A stretch of 5,432 nt of DNA. It comes from Phycisphaera mikurensis NBRC 102666. GTDB lineage: Bacteria > Planctomycetota > Phycisphaerae > Phycisphaerales > SM1A02. A program made the translations under genes and the position numbers. Under the pieces are notes generated by a model. The model saw nothing but the letters and a program-made list of their open reading frames with translations. It searched no databases and was not told the DNA's origin. Below are positions 1-5,432 of this stretch, one piece after another (the stretch's first letter is position 1; each line of letters begins with the position of its first letter). Location: positions 1 through 5,432 of the forward strand of contig CAMBSR010000152.1 in assembly GCA_945870475.1 (NCBI GenBank), in the 5' to 3' direction.

Positions 1-1007
1 CTGGTGACCATCGGCTCGCCCTCGAGCCGCGCACCGCGCGACCACGCGCCGAACGAAAGCACGCGACCACCGGCAGCCTGCACCTCGAGAAGCCGCACCG
101 CCCCGCTTCCGCAGCAGAGCGTGCCGTCCATGCGCAGCGTTCCGGGCGCACCCGGCGCCGCCTCCGGCGCGGGCTCGCAGCGACGCACGATGAGCGGCGT
201 GCCGGCCACCGAGATGCCGCAGCCCGGCCACGGGTTCAGCCCGTTGATGCGCGCGCGCACGTGGTCCGCGGGCATGGTGAGGTCCACCCACGCGTCCAGC
301 TTCGAGAGCTTGCGCGCACGCGTGGCCAGCGATTCGTCCTGCGACCGCGCCTGCACCGTGCCGCGGCACCATGCGTGGAGCACCGCGGCCATCAGGTCCG
401 GCCCGAGCGCGGAGAGCGCGTCATGCAGTTCGCCGGCGGTCTGGCTGGGGCCCACTGCCAGGGGCTCCTCGGCGTACATCATGCCCGCATCCATGCGCTC
501 GGCAAGCGAGATCACGCTCACGCCGGCCACCGGGTCGCCCTCCATCATGGCGCGCTGGATCGGCGCGGCACCGCGCCAGCGCGGCAGCAGCGACCCATGC
601 AGGTTGATGGCAAAGACATCGGAAAGCAAGGGCGGCGAGAGCTTCTGCCCGAAGGCGATCACCACGAACACCGGTCCCGGCTGCGGCCTTCCATCGCGCG
701 CGGCACGCTGCGCCGCCGCGGTGGCCGCGGAGCGGATGAGTTCGCACTGGTCCGGCGCGTTGCAGTCCTCCGGGCGCAGGAGCGGCAGCCCGCGCGCGAG
801 CGCGAACTCGCTGATCGGCGTCGGCGTCAGCTGCTTGCCGCGCCCCGCCACGCGGTCGGGCTGGCTCACCACGAGCGCCACGCGGCCGGCATCGGCAAGC
901 ATCCGCAGCACCGGCACGCCGAACGCGCCGGCGCCCAGGAACACCACGTCAGGCAGCGTCGCCGGAGCCTCGTGCGGAGTGCCATGCGCAGCAGGCGCAC
1001 CCTCCAT
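1..1007 (-). CDS. fmt: Methionyl-tRNA formyltransferase (3' end cut by window edge)
   Basis: Cytoplasmic enzyme that transfers a formyl group from 10-formyltetrahydrofolate to methionyl-initiator tRNA. Reading from ATG at 1007 gives 335 residues with no stop before the window edge. The N-terminal folate-binding domain has FLGAGAFG (about residues 23-30), QPDRVAGRGK (50-59) and the signature HGSLLPRWRGAAPI (137-150). The family catalytic triad Asn-His-Asp is present as N135, H137 and D173 (in MDAG), with the same spacing as N108/H110/D146 of E. coli. The C-terminal OB-fold, tRNA-binding part shows KLSKLDAWVD and then NPWPG. The last visible residues align close to the E. coli C-terminus, so probably only a few codons are missing. 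Two oddities are a roughly 16-20 residue N-terminal extension and about 18 extra residues before VFVVIAFG. An in-frame ATG at 1016 would add three residues and overlap the def stop by 8 bases. Neither start has a clear Shine-Dalgarno, so coupling to def is likely. Confidence 0.96.
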   Translation of the reverse strand, partial: MEGAPAAHGTPHEAPATLPDVVFLGAGAFGVPVLRMLADAGRVALVVSQPDRVAGRGKQLTPTPISEFALARGLPLLRPEDCNAPDQCELIRSAATAAAQRAARDGRPQPGPVFVVIAFGQKLSPPLLSDVFAINLHGSLLPRWRGAAPIQRAMMEGDPVAGVSVISLAERMDAGMMYAEEPLAVGPSQTAGELHDALSALGPDLMAAVLHAWCRGTVQARSQDESLATRARKLSKLDAWVDLTMPADHVRARINGLNPWPGCGISVAGTPLIVRRCEPAPEAAPGAPGTLRMDGTLCCGSGAVRLLEVQAAGGRVLSFGAWSRGARLEGEPMVT

Positions 1008-1008
1008 C

Positions 1009-1575
1009 TCAGGCATCCCCATCGGCGGCGGCCTTCAGGTCCTTGACAGCGCGACGCACCCGCAGGCGGTCGAGCGGGCTCATCTTGTCAATGATGAGGA
1101 CGCCCTCGAGATGGTCGAACTCGTGCTGCCAGACGCGCGCAGAGAAATCGGAGCTGGTCTCGGTGAACTCGCGGCCGTCGATATCGAGCGCGCGGATGGT
1201 GACCTGCGTCGGGCGGCGCACCGAGCCGCGGATCTCCGGGAGGCTCAGGCAACCCTCGTCCATCGATTCGAAATCGCCGCCGAGCTCCACGAACACCGGG
1301 TTGATGTAGGCCTTGCGGGGCACCCCGCGCTCATGGGTCCCGGTCACGAAGATCCGGAGCGACTCGCCCACCTGCGGGGCAGCAAGTCCCGCGCCCTCTT
1401 CCAGGTCCATGAGCAGGAACATGTCCTCCACCAGCTCGCGTATGGAACTGTCGACGGCCTTCACCGGCTGGGCCTTGCGGCGCAGGACGGGGTCCGGGTA
1501 CAGGACCACCTGCCGCTTGGGGACTCGCGTGTCTGGACGGGCTCCGTTGGCTGCGTTCGGGGCGGGTTCGGGCAT
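1009..1575 (-). CDS. def: Peptide deformylase
   Basis: Metalloenzyme that removes the formyl group from the N-terminal methionine of new proteins. The 188-residue product has all three family motifs in order: GAGLAAPQVG (61-70, motif I, GxGLAAPQ), EGCLSLP (107-113, motif II, metal ligand C109) and WQHEFDHLEG (149-158, motif III, ligands H151 and H155, catalytic E152). An intact active site with nothing missing indicates a functional enzyme. Length is slightly above the usual ~170 because of about 20 extra N-terminal residues (MPEPAPNAANGARPDTR...) before the conserved VVLYPDPVLR start of the fold. A GTG at residue 24 would cut into that conserved segment, so ATG 1575 is preferred. Its ribosome site is only a weak GAAAG about 5 bases upstream. 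fmt follows immediately downstream on the same strand, the classic def-fmt pair. Confidence 0.97.
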   Translation of the reverse strand: MPEPAPNAANGARPDTRVPKRQVVLYPDPVLRRKAQPVKAVDSSIRELVEDMFLLMDLEEGAGLAAPQVGESLRIFVTGTHERGVPRKAYINPVFVELGGDFESMDEGCLSLPEIRGSVRRPTQVTIRALDIDGREFTETSSDFSARVWQHEFDHLEGVLIIDKMSPLDRLRVRRAVKDLKAAADGDA

Positions 1576-1619
1576 GCGCTTTCGATGCTACGCTACGGAA
1601 TCCACGAAGGAGACTGCAC
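1576..1619. promoter_or_regulatory. Divergent intergenic region between def and the TPR gene
   Basis: These 44 bases separate the start codons of two divergently transcribed genes, so they must hold the leader regions, and at least part of the promoters, of both def-fmt (leftward) and the TPR-hydrolase-kdsB group (rightward). I see no convincing -35/-10 pair on either strand. Weak -10-like hexamers on the plus strand are GATGCT (1584-1589) and TACGCT (1589-1594). The role is inferred from gene layout, not from a recognised motif. Confidence 0.4.
1607..1612 (+). promoter_or_regulatory. Shine-Dalgarno AAGGAG deciding the GTG start of the TPR gene
   Basis: AAGGAG lies 7 bases before GTG at 1620. 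It is a near-ideal anti-16S match at ideal spacing and supports the non-ATG start. No in-frame ATG lies near this start. Confidence 0.8.
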
Positions 1620-3086
1620 GTGATCTTCGGTTGGCGCAAAGGCGATTCAAGCAATTCCGAGAAGCCGTTCGAGCCGCAGCCTGAAAAGGCGCGGAAGTTC
1701 TTCGACCACGCCCGCACCGTGGGCGCGACGGAGCAGCTCGACTACTCCCTCAAGCTCTTTGCCAACGGGCTGAAGTTCGACCCGGGCAACATGGTCGCCC
1801 ACCAGGGCATGTACGAGGTGGCGTGCAAGTTCCACGACCAGAAGTCACCTGCCAGCGGCAAGGACCTCAAGGAGATCGAGGGCCCCGGCCCGATCGACAA
1901 GATGGTCGTGACCGAATACACGTGGATGCGTGACCTGAACAACGTCACGGCCGCCATGCGCTTCATGGAAGCGGCGGGCAAGGCCGGGCAGTCCGAGGTG
2001 GGCCAGTGGCTCGCGCCCAAGCTCATCAACATGCTTCGCAACGCGATGCAGAAGAAGCCGCTGAAGAAGGTCTGGGTCCAGGCCATCGACCTCTTCTCCG
2101 AGGTCGAGGCATGGAACGAGGCGTTCGCATCGGGCGAGGAGGCGCAGCGCCTCGATCCGTCCGACGGCGCGCTCGAGCAGCGCATCCGCCAGCTCACCGC
2201 GGCGCGCGCCATCCAGCAGGGCGGCTACCAGCAGAACTTCGGCCAGACCGGCGGCTTCCGCGCGCAGGTGCGCGACACCGAGAAGCAGCGCCAGCTCGAG
2301 GCCAGCAACAACATCTCCGGCGCGGGCGGCAGCGAGGAGATTGCCATGGACAAGGCGCGGAAGGACTTCGACGACAACCCGATGTCGCCCGAGGCCATCA
2401 ACCGCTACGGCTCCCTGCTCCGCAAGCGCGGGCAGGCCGACGACGAGGCGAAGGCCATCGAGGTGTTCCTGGCGGGCTTCAAGCGCCTCAACGAATACCG
2501 CTTCAAGATGAACGCCGACGACCTGCGGATCGCCGCGGTCCGCCGCAGCGAACGCACCGCGCGCGAGCAGCTCGAGCAGGCTCCGGACAACCCGCAGCTG
2601 CAGATGACCCACGACGCCGCGCGCACCAAGCTCCTCGAGATCGAGGGCGAGGTCTTCCGCGAGCGCGTGCAGAAGTACCCCACCAACCGCGAGATGAAGG
2701 CCGACCTCGGCCGCGTCGAGTACGAGCTGGGGAACTACCAGGACGCCATGGCCGCCTTCCAGGCCGCCAAGGACGACCCGAAGCTCAAGGTCAACAGCGC
2801 GTGGATGCTCGGACGCTGCTTCTCCAAGGAGGGGTGGCACTCGGAGGCCGTCAGCGAGTACAAGGAAGCCCTCGGTGCGCTCGACATGAGCCAGACCGAG
2901 AAGGAACTCGACATCAAGTACGACCTGATGCTCGCCCTCATGGAGCTTGCCAAGCTCGAGAAGTCCGCGGCCCACGCCAAGGAAGCCGTCGACCTCTGCA
3001 GCGCGATCGTTCGCAAGAACATCAGCTACAAGGACGTCCGAAGCCGCCGCAAGGAAATCGACGAACTGGTGCGCGCGTACGGATGA
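1620..3086 (+). CDS. TPR-repeat protein, function unknown
   Basis: A 488-residue soluble protein with no signal peptide or membrane segment, so probably cytoplasmic. Helical TPR-like repeats are visible near residues 27-57 (FFDHARTVGATEQLDYSLKL, ending FDPGN), at 357-388 (ADLGRVEYELGNYQDAMAAF) and at 391-424 (SAWMLGRCFSKEGWHSEAV, then EYKEAL). More degenerate helices lie at 150-182 (ending RLDPSD) and 240-290. A Gln/Gly-rich, probably flexible linker spans about 196-236 (QQGGYQQNFGQTGG and beyond), followed by charged helices to about 352. TPR arrays are protein-binding scaffolds and no catalytic motif is visible. The GTG start is fixed by a strong Shine-Dalgarno. The stop overlaps the start of the lipoprotein hydrolase by 4 bases (ATGA), implying co-translation. 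A role in assembling or serving an envelope process with its operon partners is only inference. Codon use matches the neighbours. Confidence 0.9.
   Translation: MIFGWRKGDSSNSEKPFEPQPEKARKFFDHARTVGATEQLDYSLKLFANGLKFDPGNMVAHQGMYEVACKFHDQKSPASGKDLKEIEGPGPIDKMVVTEYTWMRDLNNVTAAMRFMEAAGKAGQSEVGQWLAPKLINMLRNAMQKKPLKKVWVQAIDLFSEVEAWNEAFASGEEAQRLDPSDGALEQRIRQLTAARAIQQGGYQQNFGQTGGFRAQVRDTEKQRQLEASNNISGAGGSEEIAMDKARKDFDDNPMSPEAINRYGSLLRKRGQADDEAKAIEVFLAGFKRLNEYRFKMNADDLRIAAVRRSERTAREQLEQAPDNPQLQMTHDAARTKLLEIEGEVFRERVQKYPTNREMKADLGRVEYELGNYQDAMAAFQAAKDDPKLKVNSAWMLGRCFSKEGWHSEAVSEYKEALGALDMSQTEKELDIKYDLMLALMELAKLEKSAAHAKEAVDLCSAIVRKNISYKDVRSRRKEIDELVRAYG
3083..3086 (+). other. ATGA start/stop overlap, TPR gene to hydrolase gene
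   Basis: The TGA of the TPR gene (3084-3086) and the ATG of the hydrolase (3083-3085) share the tetranucleotide ATGA. With no obvious Shine-Dalgarno just upstream, ribosome re-initiation after the TPR stop is the simplest way to start the hydrolase. Starts at 3092 or 3116 would remove the overlap but not the coupling. Confidence 0.6.
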
Positions 3087-4480
3087 CCGCCATGAGGGGC
3101 ATCGTCGCCAGAATCATGGCCAGGACCATCGCCCGCACCGCGCTCACCGCGGCGCTTCTCGCATGCGGCGCCGGCTGCGCCAACACGCTGATGCCCACCC
3201 CGGTGGGGCTGGACCGCGCCGGCGCGGATCCGTTCACGCAGACTCCGCCGGAGCTCCGCTCAACCGCGGTGCCGGTCTTCATCGCGTCGAACCGCGGCGT
3301 GGCGGAGCACGTCCCCGCCAACTCACCGTCCCGCTTCAACGACAAGCGATCGCAGCAAATGCACCTCGGCGTGATGACGGTCGACGTCGGCGCCGGGAAG
3401 TTCGACTGGTCCACGCTGGAAGCCTGCTCGCGGGAGGACAATCGCCCCGACGACCCCGTGGTCGCCCTCCGATCCATCGAGGATTTCGGCGCCATGTGGA
3501 CGGGCGCCACGGGACTGGACCCTGATCCGGCGCTCGACCAGCAGGTGGCCGTGAAGTTCGAGGCCGCCGTCAATGCGCAGCTTGCGAAGAGTCCGTCGAA
3601 GGAACTCTTCATCCTCGTCCACGGGTTCAACACCACCGTGCCCGACAACGCGGCGCTCGCTGCCGAGCTGTTCCACTTCCTGGGCCGCGACGGCGCCATG
3701 GTGCTCTTCGAGTGGCCGTCCGCCGGGAGCGTGTTCGCGTACCAGACCGACAAGAGCGCCGCGACGGCGTCGATCCGCGGGTTCCGCCAGTTCCTGAACC
3801 ACGTGGCGCGCCGTACCGAGTGCGCCAAGATCAACATCATCGCCCACAGCGCCGGCGCACCCGTGGCGGTCGAGGCGCTTCACGAACTCCGCCTGATGTA
3901 CGCCTCGGAGACGGCTGCACAGGTGCGGGCGCGCAACAAGCTCGGGCGACTTGTCCTGGTCGCGCCCGACATGGACCTCGACGAGTTCCGCGACTCCGTG
4001 TCCGACGGCACCAGCACCATTCCCGAGCGCGTCACGCTCTACGTGAGCAGCCGCGACAAGGCCCTGGACCTCTCCGCGTGGATGGCCGGGTTCGCGCGGC
4101 TCGGCCAGCCGCTCGAGGTACTCACCCCGCGGCAGGTGAAGTTCCTGGAGCAGGATGCCAACGTCGACATCGTCGACGTGGTGGACGCAGAGAACCGGCT
4201 CGGCAGCTGGCTCGGACACAGCTATTTCCATGATGATCCATGGGTGAGCACCGACGTGCTGCTGACCCTGCGAACCGGCACGCGCCCCGCGCAGCGTGGC
4301 CTCGTGTTCGACCATGATCGCAAGGTCTTCGTCTTCGGCAAGGAGTATCCCGAACACGCGCGCACGGCCGCGAAGTCTCTGCTCTCGGGCGGAACCGGTC
4401 TTGATCTCCCGCCGGAAGCGGGCGCATCTGCCGCGCCGGCACACCCGCCGAAGCCCGAAGCTCCGGAGGAAGCGCGATGA
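3083..4480 (+). CDS. DUF900-type alpha/beta hydrolase, putative lipoprotein
   Basis: A 465-residue predicted serine hydrolase of unknown substrate. The N-terminus has Arg residues (R5, R10, R14), then a hydrophobic stretch and Cys at 28 (ALLAC) and 32 (GAGC). ALLAC is a relaxed lipobox, so export and lipid anchoring at C28 is likely. Residues about 63-105 (VPVFIASNRG, then RFNDKRS and LGVMTVDVG) resemble the N-terminal part of DUF900 proteins. The hydrolase core follows: ELFILVHGFNTT (174-185, oxyanion-loop HGF), FEWPSAGSVFAY (209-220) and INIIAHSAGAP (250-260, nucleophile S256 in AHSAG, not strict GxSxG). Next come LVLVAPDMDLDEF (290-302), YVSSRDKAL (320-328, candidate acid D325) and GHSYF (378-382, candidate H379). 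The triad assignment is by family analogy. The tail from about 446 is Pro/Ala-rich. The start overlaps the TPR stop by 4 bases and has no clear Shine-Dalgarno. In-frame ATGs at 3092 and 3116 are alternatives that keep the signal peptide. Confidence 0.9.
   Translation: MTAMRGIVARIMARTIARTALTAALLACGAGCANTLMPTPVGLDRAGADPFTQTPPELRSTAVPVFIASNRGVAEHVPANSPSRFNDKRSQQMHLGVMTVDVGAGKFDWSTLEACSREDNRPDDPVVALRSIEDFGAMWTGATGLDPDPALDQQVAVKFEAAVNAQLAKSPSKELFILVHGFNTTVPDNAALAAELFHFLGRDGAMVLFEWPSAGSVFAYQTDKSAATASIRGFRQFLNHVARRTECAKINIIAHSAGAPVAVEALHELRLMYASETAAQVRARNKLGRLVLVAPDMDLDEFRDSVSDGTSTIPERVTLYVSSRDKALDLSAWMAGFARLGQPLEVLTPRQVKFLEQDANVDIVDVVDAENRLGSWLGHSYFHDDPWVSTDVLLTLRTGTRPAQRGLVFDHDRKVFVFGKEYPEHARTAAKSLLSGGTGLDLPPEAGASAAPAHPPKPEAPEEAR
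4465..4470 (+). promoter_or_regulatory. Shine-Dalgarno GGAGGA for kdsB, inside the hydrolase 3' end
   Basis: GGAGGA sits 6 bases before the kdsB ATG at 4477, within the last codons of the hydrolase gene. It is a strong ribosome site and supports the 4477 start, which itself overlaps the hydrolase stop as ATGA (4477-4480). Confidence 0.8.
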
Positions 4481-5220
4481 CCGCCCGCGCCGCCGCCGTC
4501 ATCCCCGCGCGCTACGCCAGCACCCGCTTCCCCGGCAAGCCGCTTGCCGACCTCACCGGGAAGCCGATGATCATCCACGTCCTCGAGCGCGCCGCCCAGT
4601 GCCGCACCGTGTCCCGGATCGTGGTGGCCACCGACGACGACCGCATCCACCGCGTGGTGCTCGCCGCCGGCTTCGAGAGCCGCATGACCCGCGCCGACCA
4701 CCCGAACGGCACCTGCCGCATCGCGGAGGTTGCCGACGCGCTGGACGAACCGCTCATCGTCAACATCCAGGGCGACGAACCGCAGATCGAGCCCGAACTG
4801 GTGGACCGCACGGTGGAACTCCTCGCCTCGCGACCGGACGTCCCGATGGCCACGCTGGTGTCCCCCTTCGCCCCCGGCGAGGATCCGGCGAACCCGAACA
4901 TCGTGAAGTGCGTGCGCGCCGTCGACGGCCGCGCCCTCTACTTCAGCCGCAGCCTGGTCCCCTTCGACCGCGACCGCGCCCCCGGGGCCGCGCAGCCCAT
5001 GAAGCACGTGGGCCTCTACGTCTACCGCCGCGAGTTCCTGCGCACCTTCATCGCGCTCGCCCCCACCCCGCTCGAGCGCACCGAGAGCCTGGAACAGCTG
5101 CGCGTCCTCGAGCACGGCCACGCCATCCTCTGCGCCGAGGGCGAGGCCCACTTCACCGGCATCGACACGCCCGAGCAGTACGCCGCGTTCGTGGCCCGAA
5201 TGAAGTCCGGTACGCGCTGA
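4477..5220 (+). CDS. kdsB: 3-deoxy-manno-octulosonate cytidylyltransferase (CMP-Kdo synthetase)
   Basis: Cytoplasmic enzyme that couples Kdo to CTP, releasing pyrophosphate and CMP-Kdo, the activated sugar for the inner core of lipopolysaccharide. The 247 residues match the usual ~245-250. Family signatures appear in order: VIPARYASTRFPGKPL (8-23, nucleotide-binding loop), GKPMIIHVLERA (28-39), IVVATDD (48-54), MTRADHPNGTCRIAEV (70-85), VNIQGDEP (95-102, metal-binding D100), KHVGLYVYRREFL (176-188), LERTESLEQLRVLEHG (199-214) and GIDTPEQ (228-234, second metal-site Asp, D230). One departure is NGTCR at 77-81, where E. coli KdsB has SGTER and many relatives SGTDR. A closely related nucleotidyltransferase cannot be fully excluded, but the GLYVYRREFL and LEQLR blocks are typical of KdsB. 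It is the last gene of the coupled plus-strand group, with its own strong ribosome site. Confidence 0.96.
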   Translation: MTARAAAVIPARYASTRFPGKPLADLTGKPMIIHVLERAAQCRTVSRIVVATDDDRIHRVVLAAGFESRMTRADHPNGTCRIAEVADALDEPLIVNIQGDEPQIEPELVDRTVELLASRPDVPMATLVSPFAPGEDPANPNIVKCVRAVDGRALYFSRSLVPFDRDRAPGAAQPMKHVGLYVYRREFLRTFIALAPTPLERTESLEQLRVLEHGHAILCAEGEAHFTGIDTPEQYAAFVARMKSGTR

Positions 5221-5303
5221 TTCGCAACGCACGCAAGACATGAACTTCGAGCGCGGCGGTGAGGCCATTGCCGAACCGACGCCATTGGCACACCCCGTGC
5301 CTG

Positions 5304-5322
5304 GCCCCTTCGCCGGAGGGGC
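5304..5322 (+). terminator. GC-rich hairpin after kdsB, possible terminator
   Basis: GCCCCTTC (5304-5311) pairs with GGAGGGGC (5315-5322) around a 3-base loop, giving eight pairs with one G-U wobble. It lies 83 bases after the kdsB stop. No T-tract follows, so it is not a classical intrinsic terminator. It may stop or pause transcription, protect the 3' end, or simply be a diverged half-unit of the repeats next to it. Confidence 0.35.
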
Positions 5323-5325
5323 AGT

Positions 5326-5367
5326 GGCGGCGCCATGCCGCCCGCCCCGCAAGGCGATGGGGCCAGT
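5326..5367. repeat. Tandem 42-base hairpin repeat, copy 1
   Basis: This unit matches 5373-5414 at 41 of 42 bases, the one difference being T at 5358 against C. It contains two potential hairpins: GGCGGC (5326-5331) with GCCGCC (5337-5342) around a 5-base loop, and GCCCC (5344-5348) with GGGGC (5359-5363) around a partly paired 10-base loop. Non-coding location and dyad symmetry resemble REP/BIME-like intergenic elements, but the family is not one I recognise. Confidence 0.85.
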
Positions 5368-5372
5368 ACGCG

Positions 5373-5414
5373 GGCGGCGCCATGCCGCCCGCCCCGCAAG
5401 GCGACGGGGCCAGT
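5373..5414. repeat. Tandem 42-base hairpin repeat, copy 2
   Basis: Second copy, separated from copy 1 by 5 bases (ACGCG), which gives a 47-base period. Hairpins are at 5373-5378/5384-5389 and 5391-5395/5406-5410. Similarity ends abruptly at 5414, so further copies, if any, would lie beyond the window edge. Confidence 0.85.
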
Positions 5415-5432
5415 CCGCTGCGGGATCGGCCT

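Larger units (their letters stand above)
5221..5432. other. Non-coding region after kdsB, repeat-bearing
   Basis: About 210 bases without a gene I can support. The first ~80 bases show nothing beyond a 7-base direct repeat GCCATTG (5264-5270 and 5281-5287). From 5304 onward it is filled by a GC-rich hairpin and two tandem 42-base repeat units. Open frames here on both strands are translations of the repeats and lack ribosome sites or recognisable domains. Confidence 0.7.

Noticed and set aside
4..1623. 539-codon plus-strand open frame
   Set aside because: It lies antisense to fmt and def, both of which have complete family motifs. Its translation is Arg/Ser/Pro-rich and matches nothing recognisable. 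It is a by-product of high GC content.
1845..2975. 376-codon minus-strand open frame opposite the TPR gene
   Set aside because: It is a Leu/Val/Gly/Ala-rich shadow of the TPR coding sequence with no ribosome site or domain. The plus-strand gene has a strong Shine-Dalgarno and TPR motifs.
2006..3082. In-frame upstream extension of the hydrolase gene, which would give an 824-residue protein
   Set aside because: The extension overlaps the TPR gene in another frame and is Arg/Ala/Gly-rich low-complexity sequence. The signal peptide and lipobox begin right after 3083, so that is the real start region.
4222..5352. 376-codon minus-strand open frame opposite kdsB and the hydrolase 3' end
   Set aside because: It is antisense to kdsB, whose motifs are all intact, and its N-terminal part is a translation of the repeats.
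5326..5414. Possible CRISPR array
   Set aside because: There are only two units, the 5-base gap is far too short for a spacer, and no cas genes are near.
5240..5432. Plus-strand frame from ATG 5240 that stays open to the window edge
   Set aside because: It has no usable Shine-Dalgarno, it translates straight through the 42-base repeats into Arg/Ala/Pro-rich sequence, and no domain is visible. A partial gene cannot be excluded without the sequence beyond the edge.

Overview
The window is GC-rich, tightly packed bacterial chromosome. It carries two divergent gene groups and ends in a short repeat-bearing intergenic stretch. The KdsB homologue (CMP-Kdo synthetase) and a predicted lipoprotein point to a diderm with lipopolysaccharide. 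The Fmt N-terminus (GAGAFG where most proteobacteria have a GTPEF-type loop), the DUF900-type lipoprotein hydrolase and the TPR protein next to kdsB fit Planctomycetota, perhaps Phycisphaerae. That placement rests on remembered family features and no search was possible, so it is tentative.

Left part, minus strand (1-1575): def (peptide deformylase) followed by fmt (methionyl-tRNA formyltransferase). The two are one base apart or overlap by 8, depending on the fmt start. fmt runs off the left edge with only its last few codons missing. Together they add and remove the N-formyl group of initiator methionine.

Middle and right, plus strand (1620-5220): three genes that look like one translationally coupled operon. 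They are a 488-residue cytoplasmic TPR protein with a GTG start and a strong Shine-Dalgarno, a 465-residue putative lipoprotein of the DUF900 alpha/beta-hydrolase type, and kdsB. Both junctions are 4-base ATGA overlaps. Only 44 bases separate the def and TPR starts, so both promoters must sit in that gap or reach into the neighbouring coding sequence.

Right end (5221-5432): no supportable gene. It holds a GC-rich hairpin that may end the kdsB transcript, then two near-identical 42-base units in tandem with a 47-base period, each able to form two hairpins. This is the least explained part of the window. The rest is housekeeping plus one uncharacterised but recognisable hydrolase/TPR pair. I see no defence, mobile or CRISPR system.
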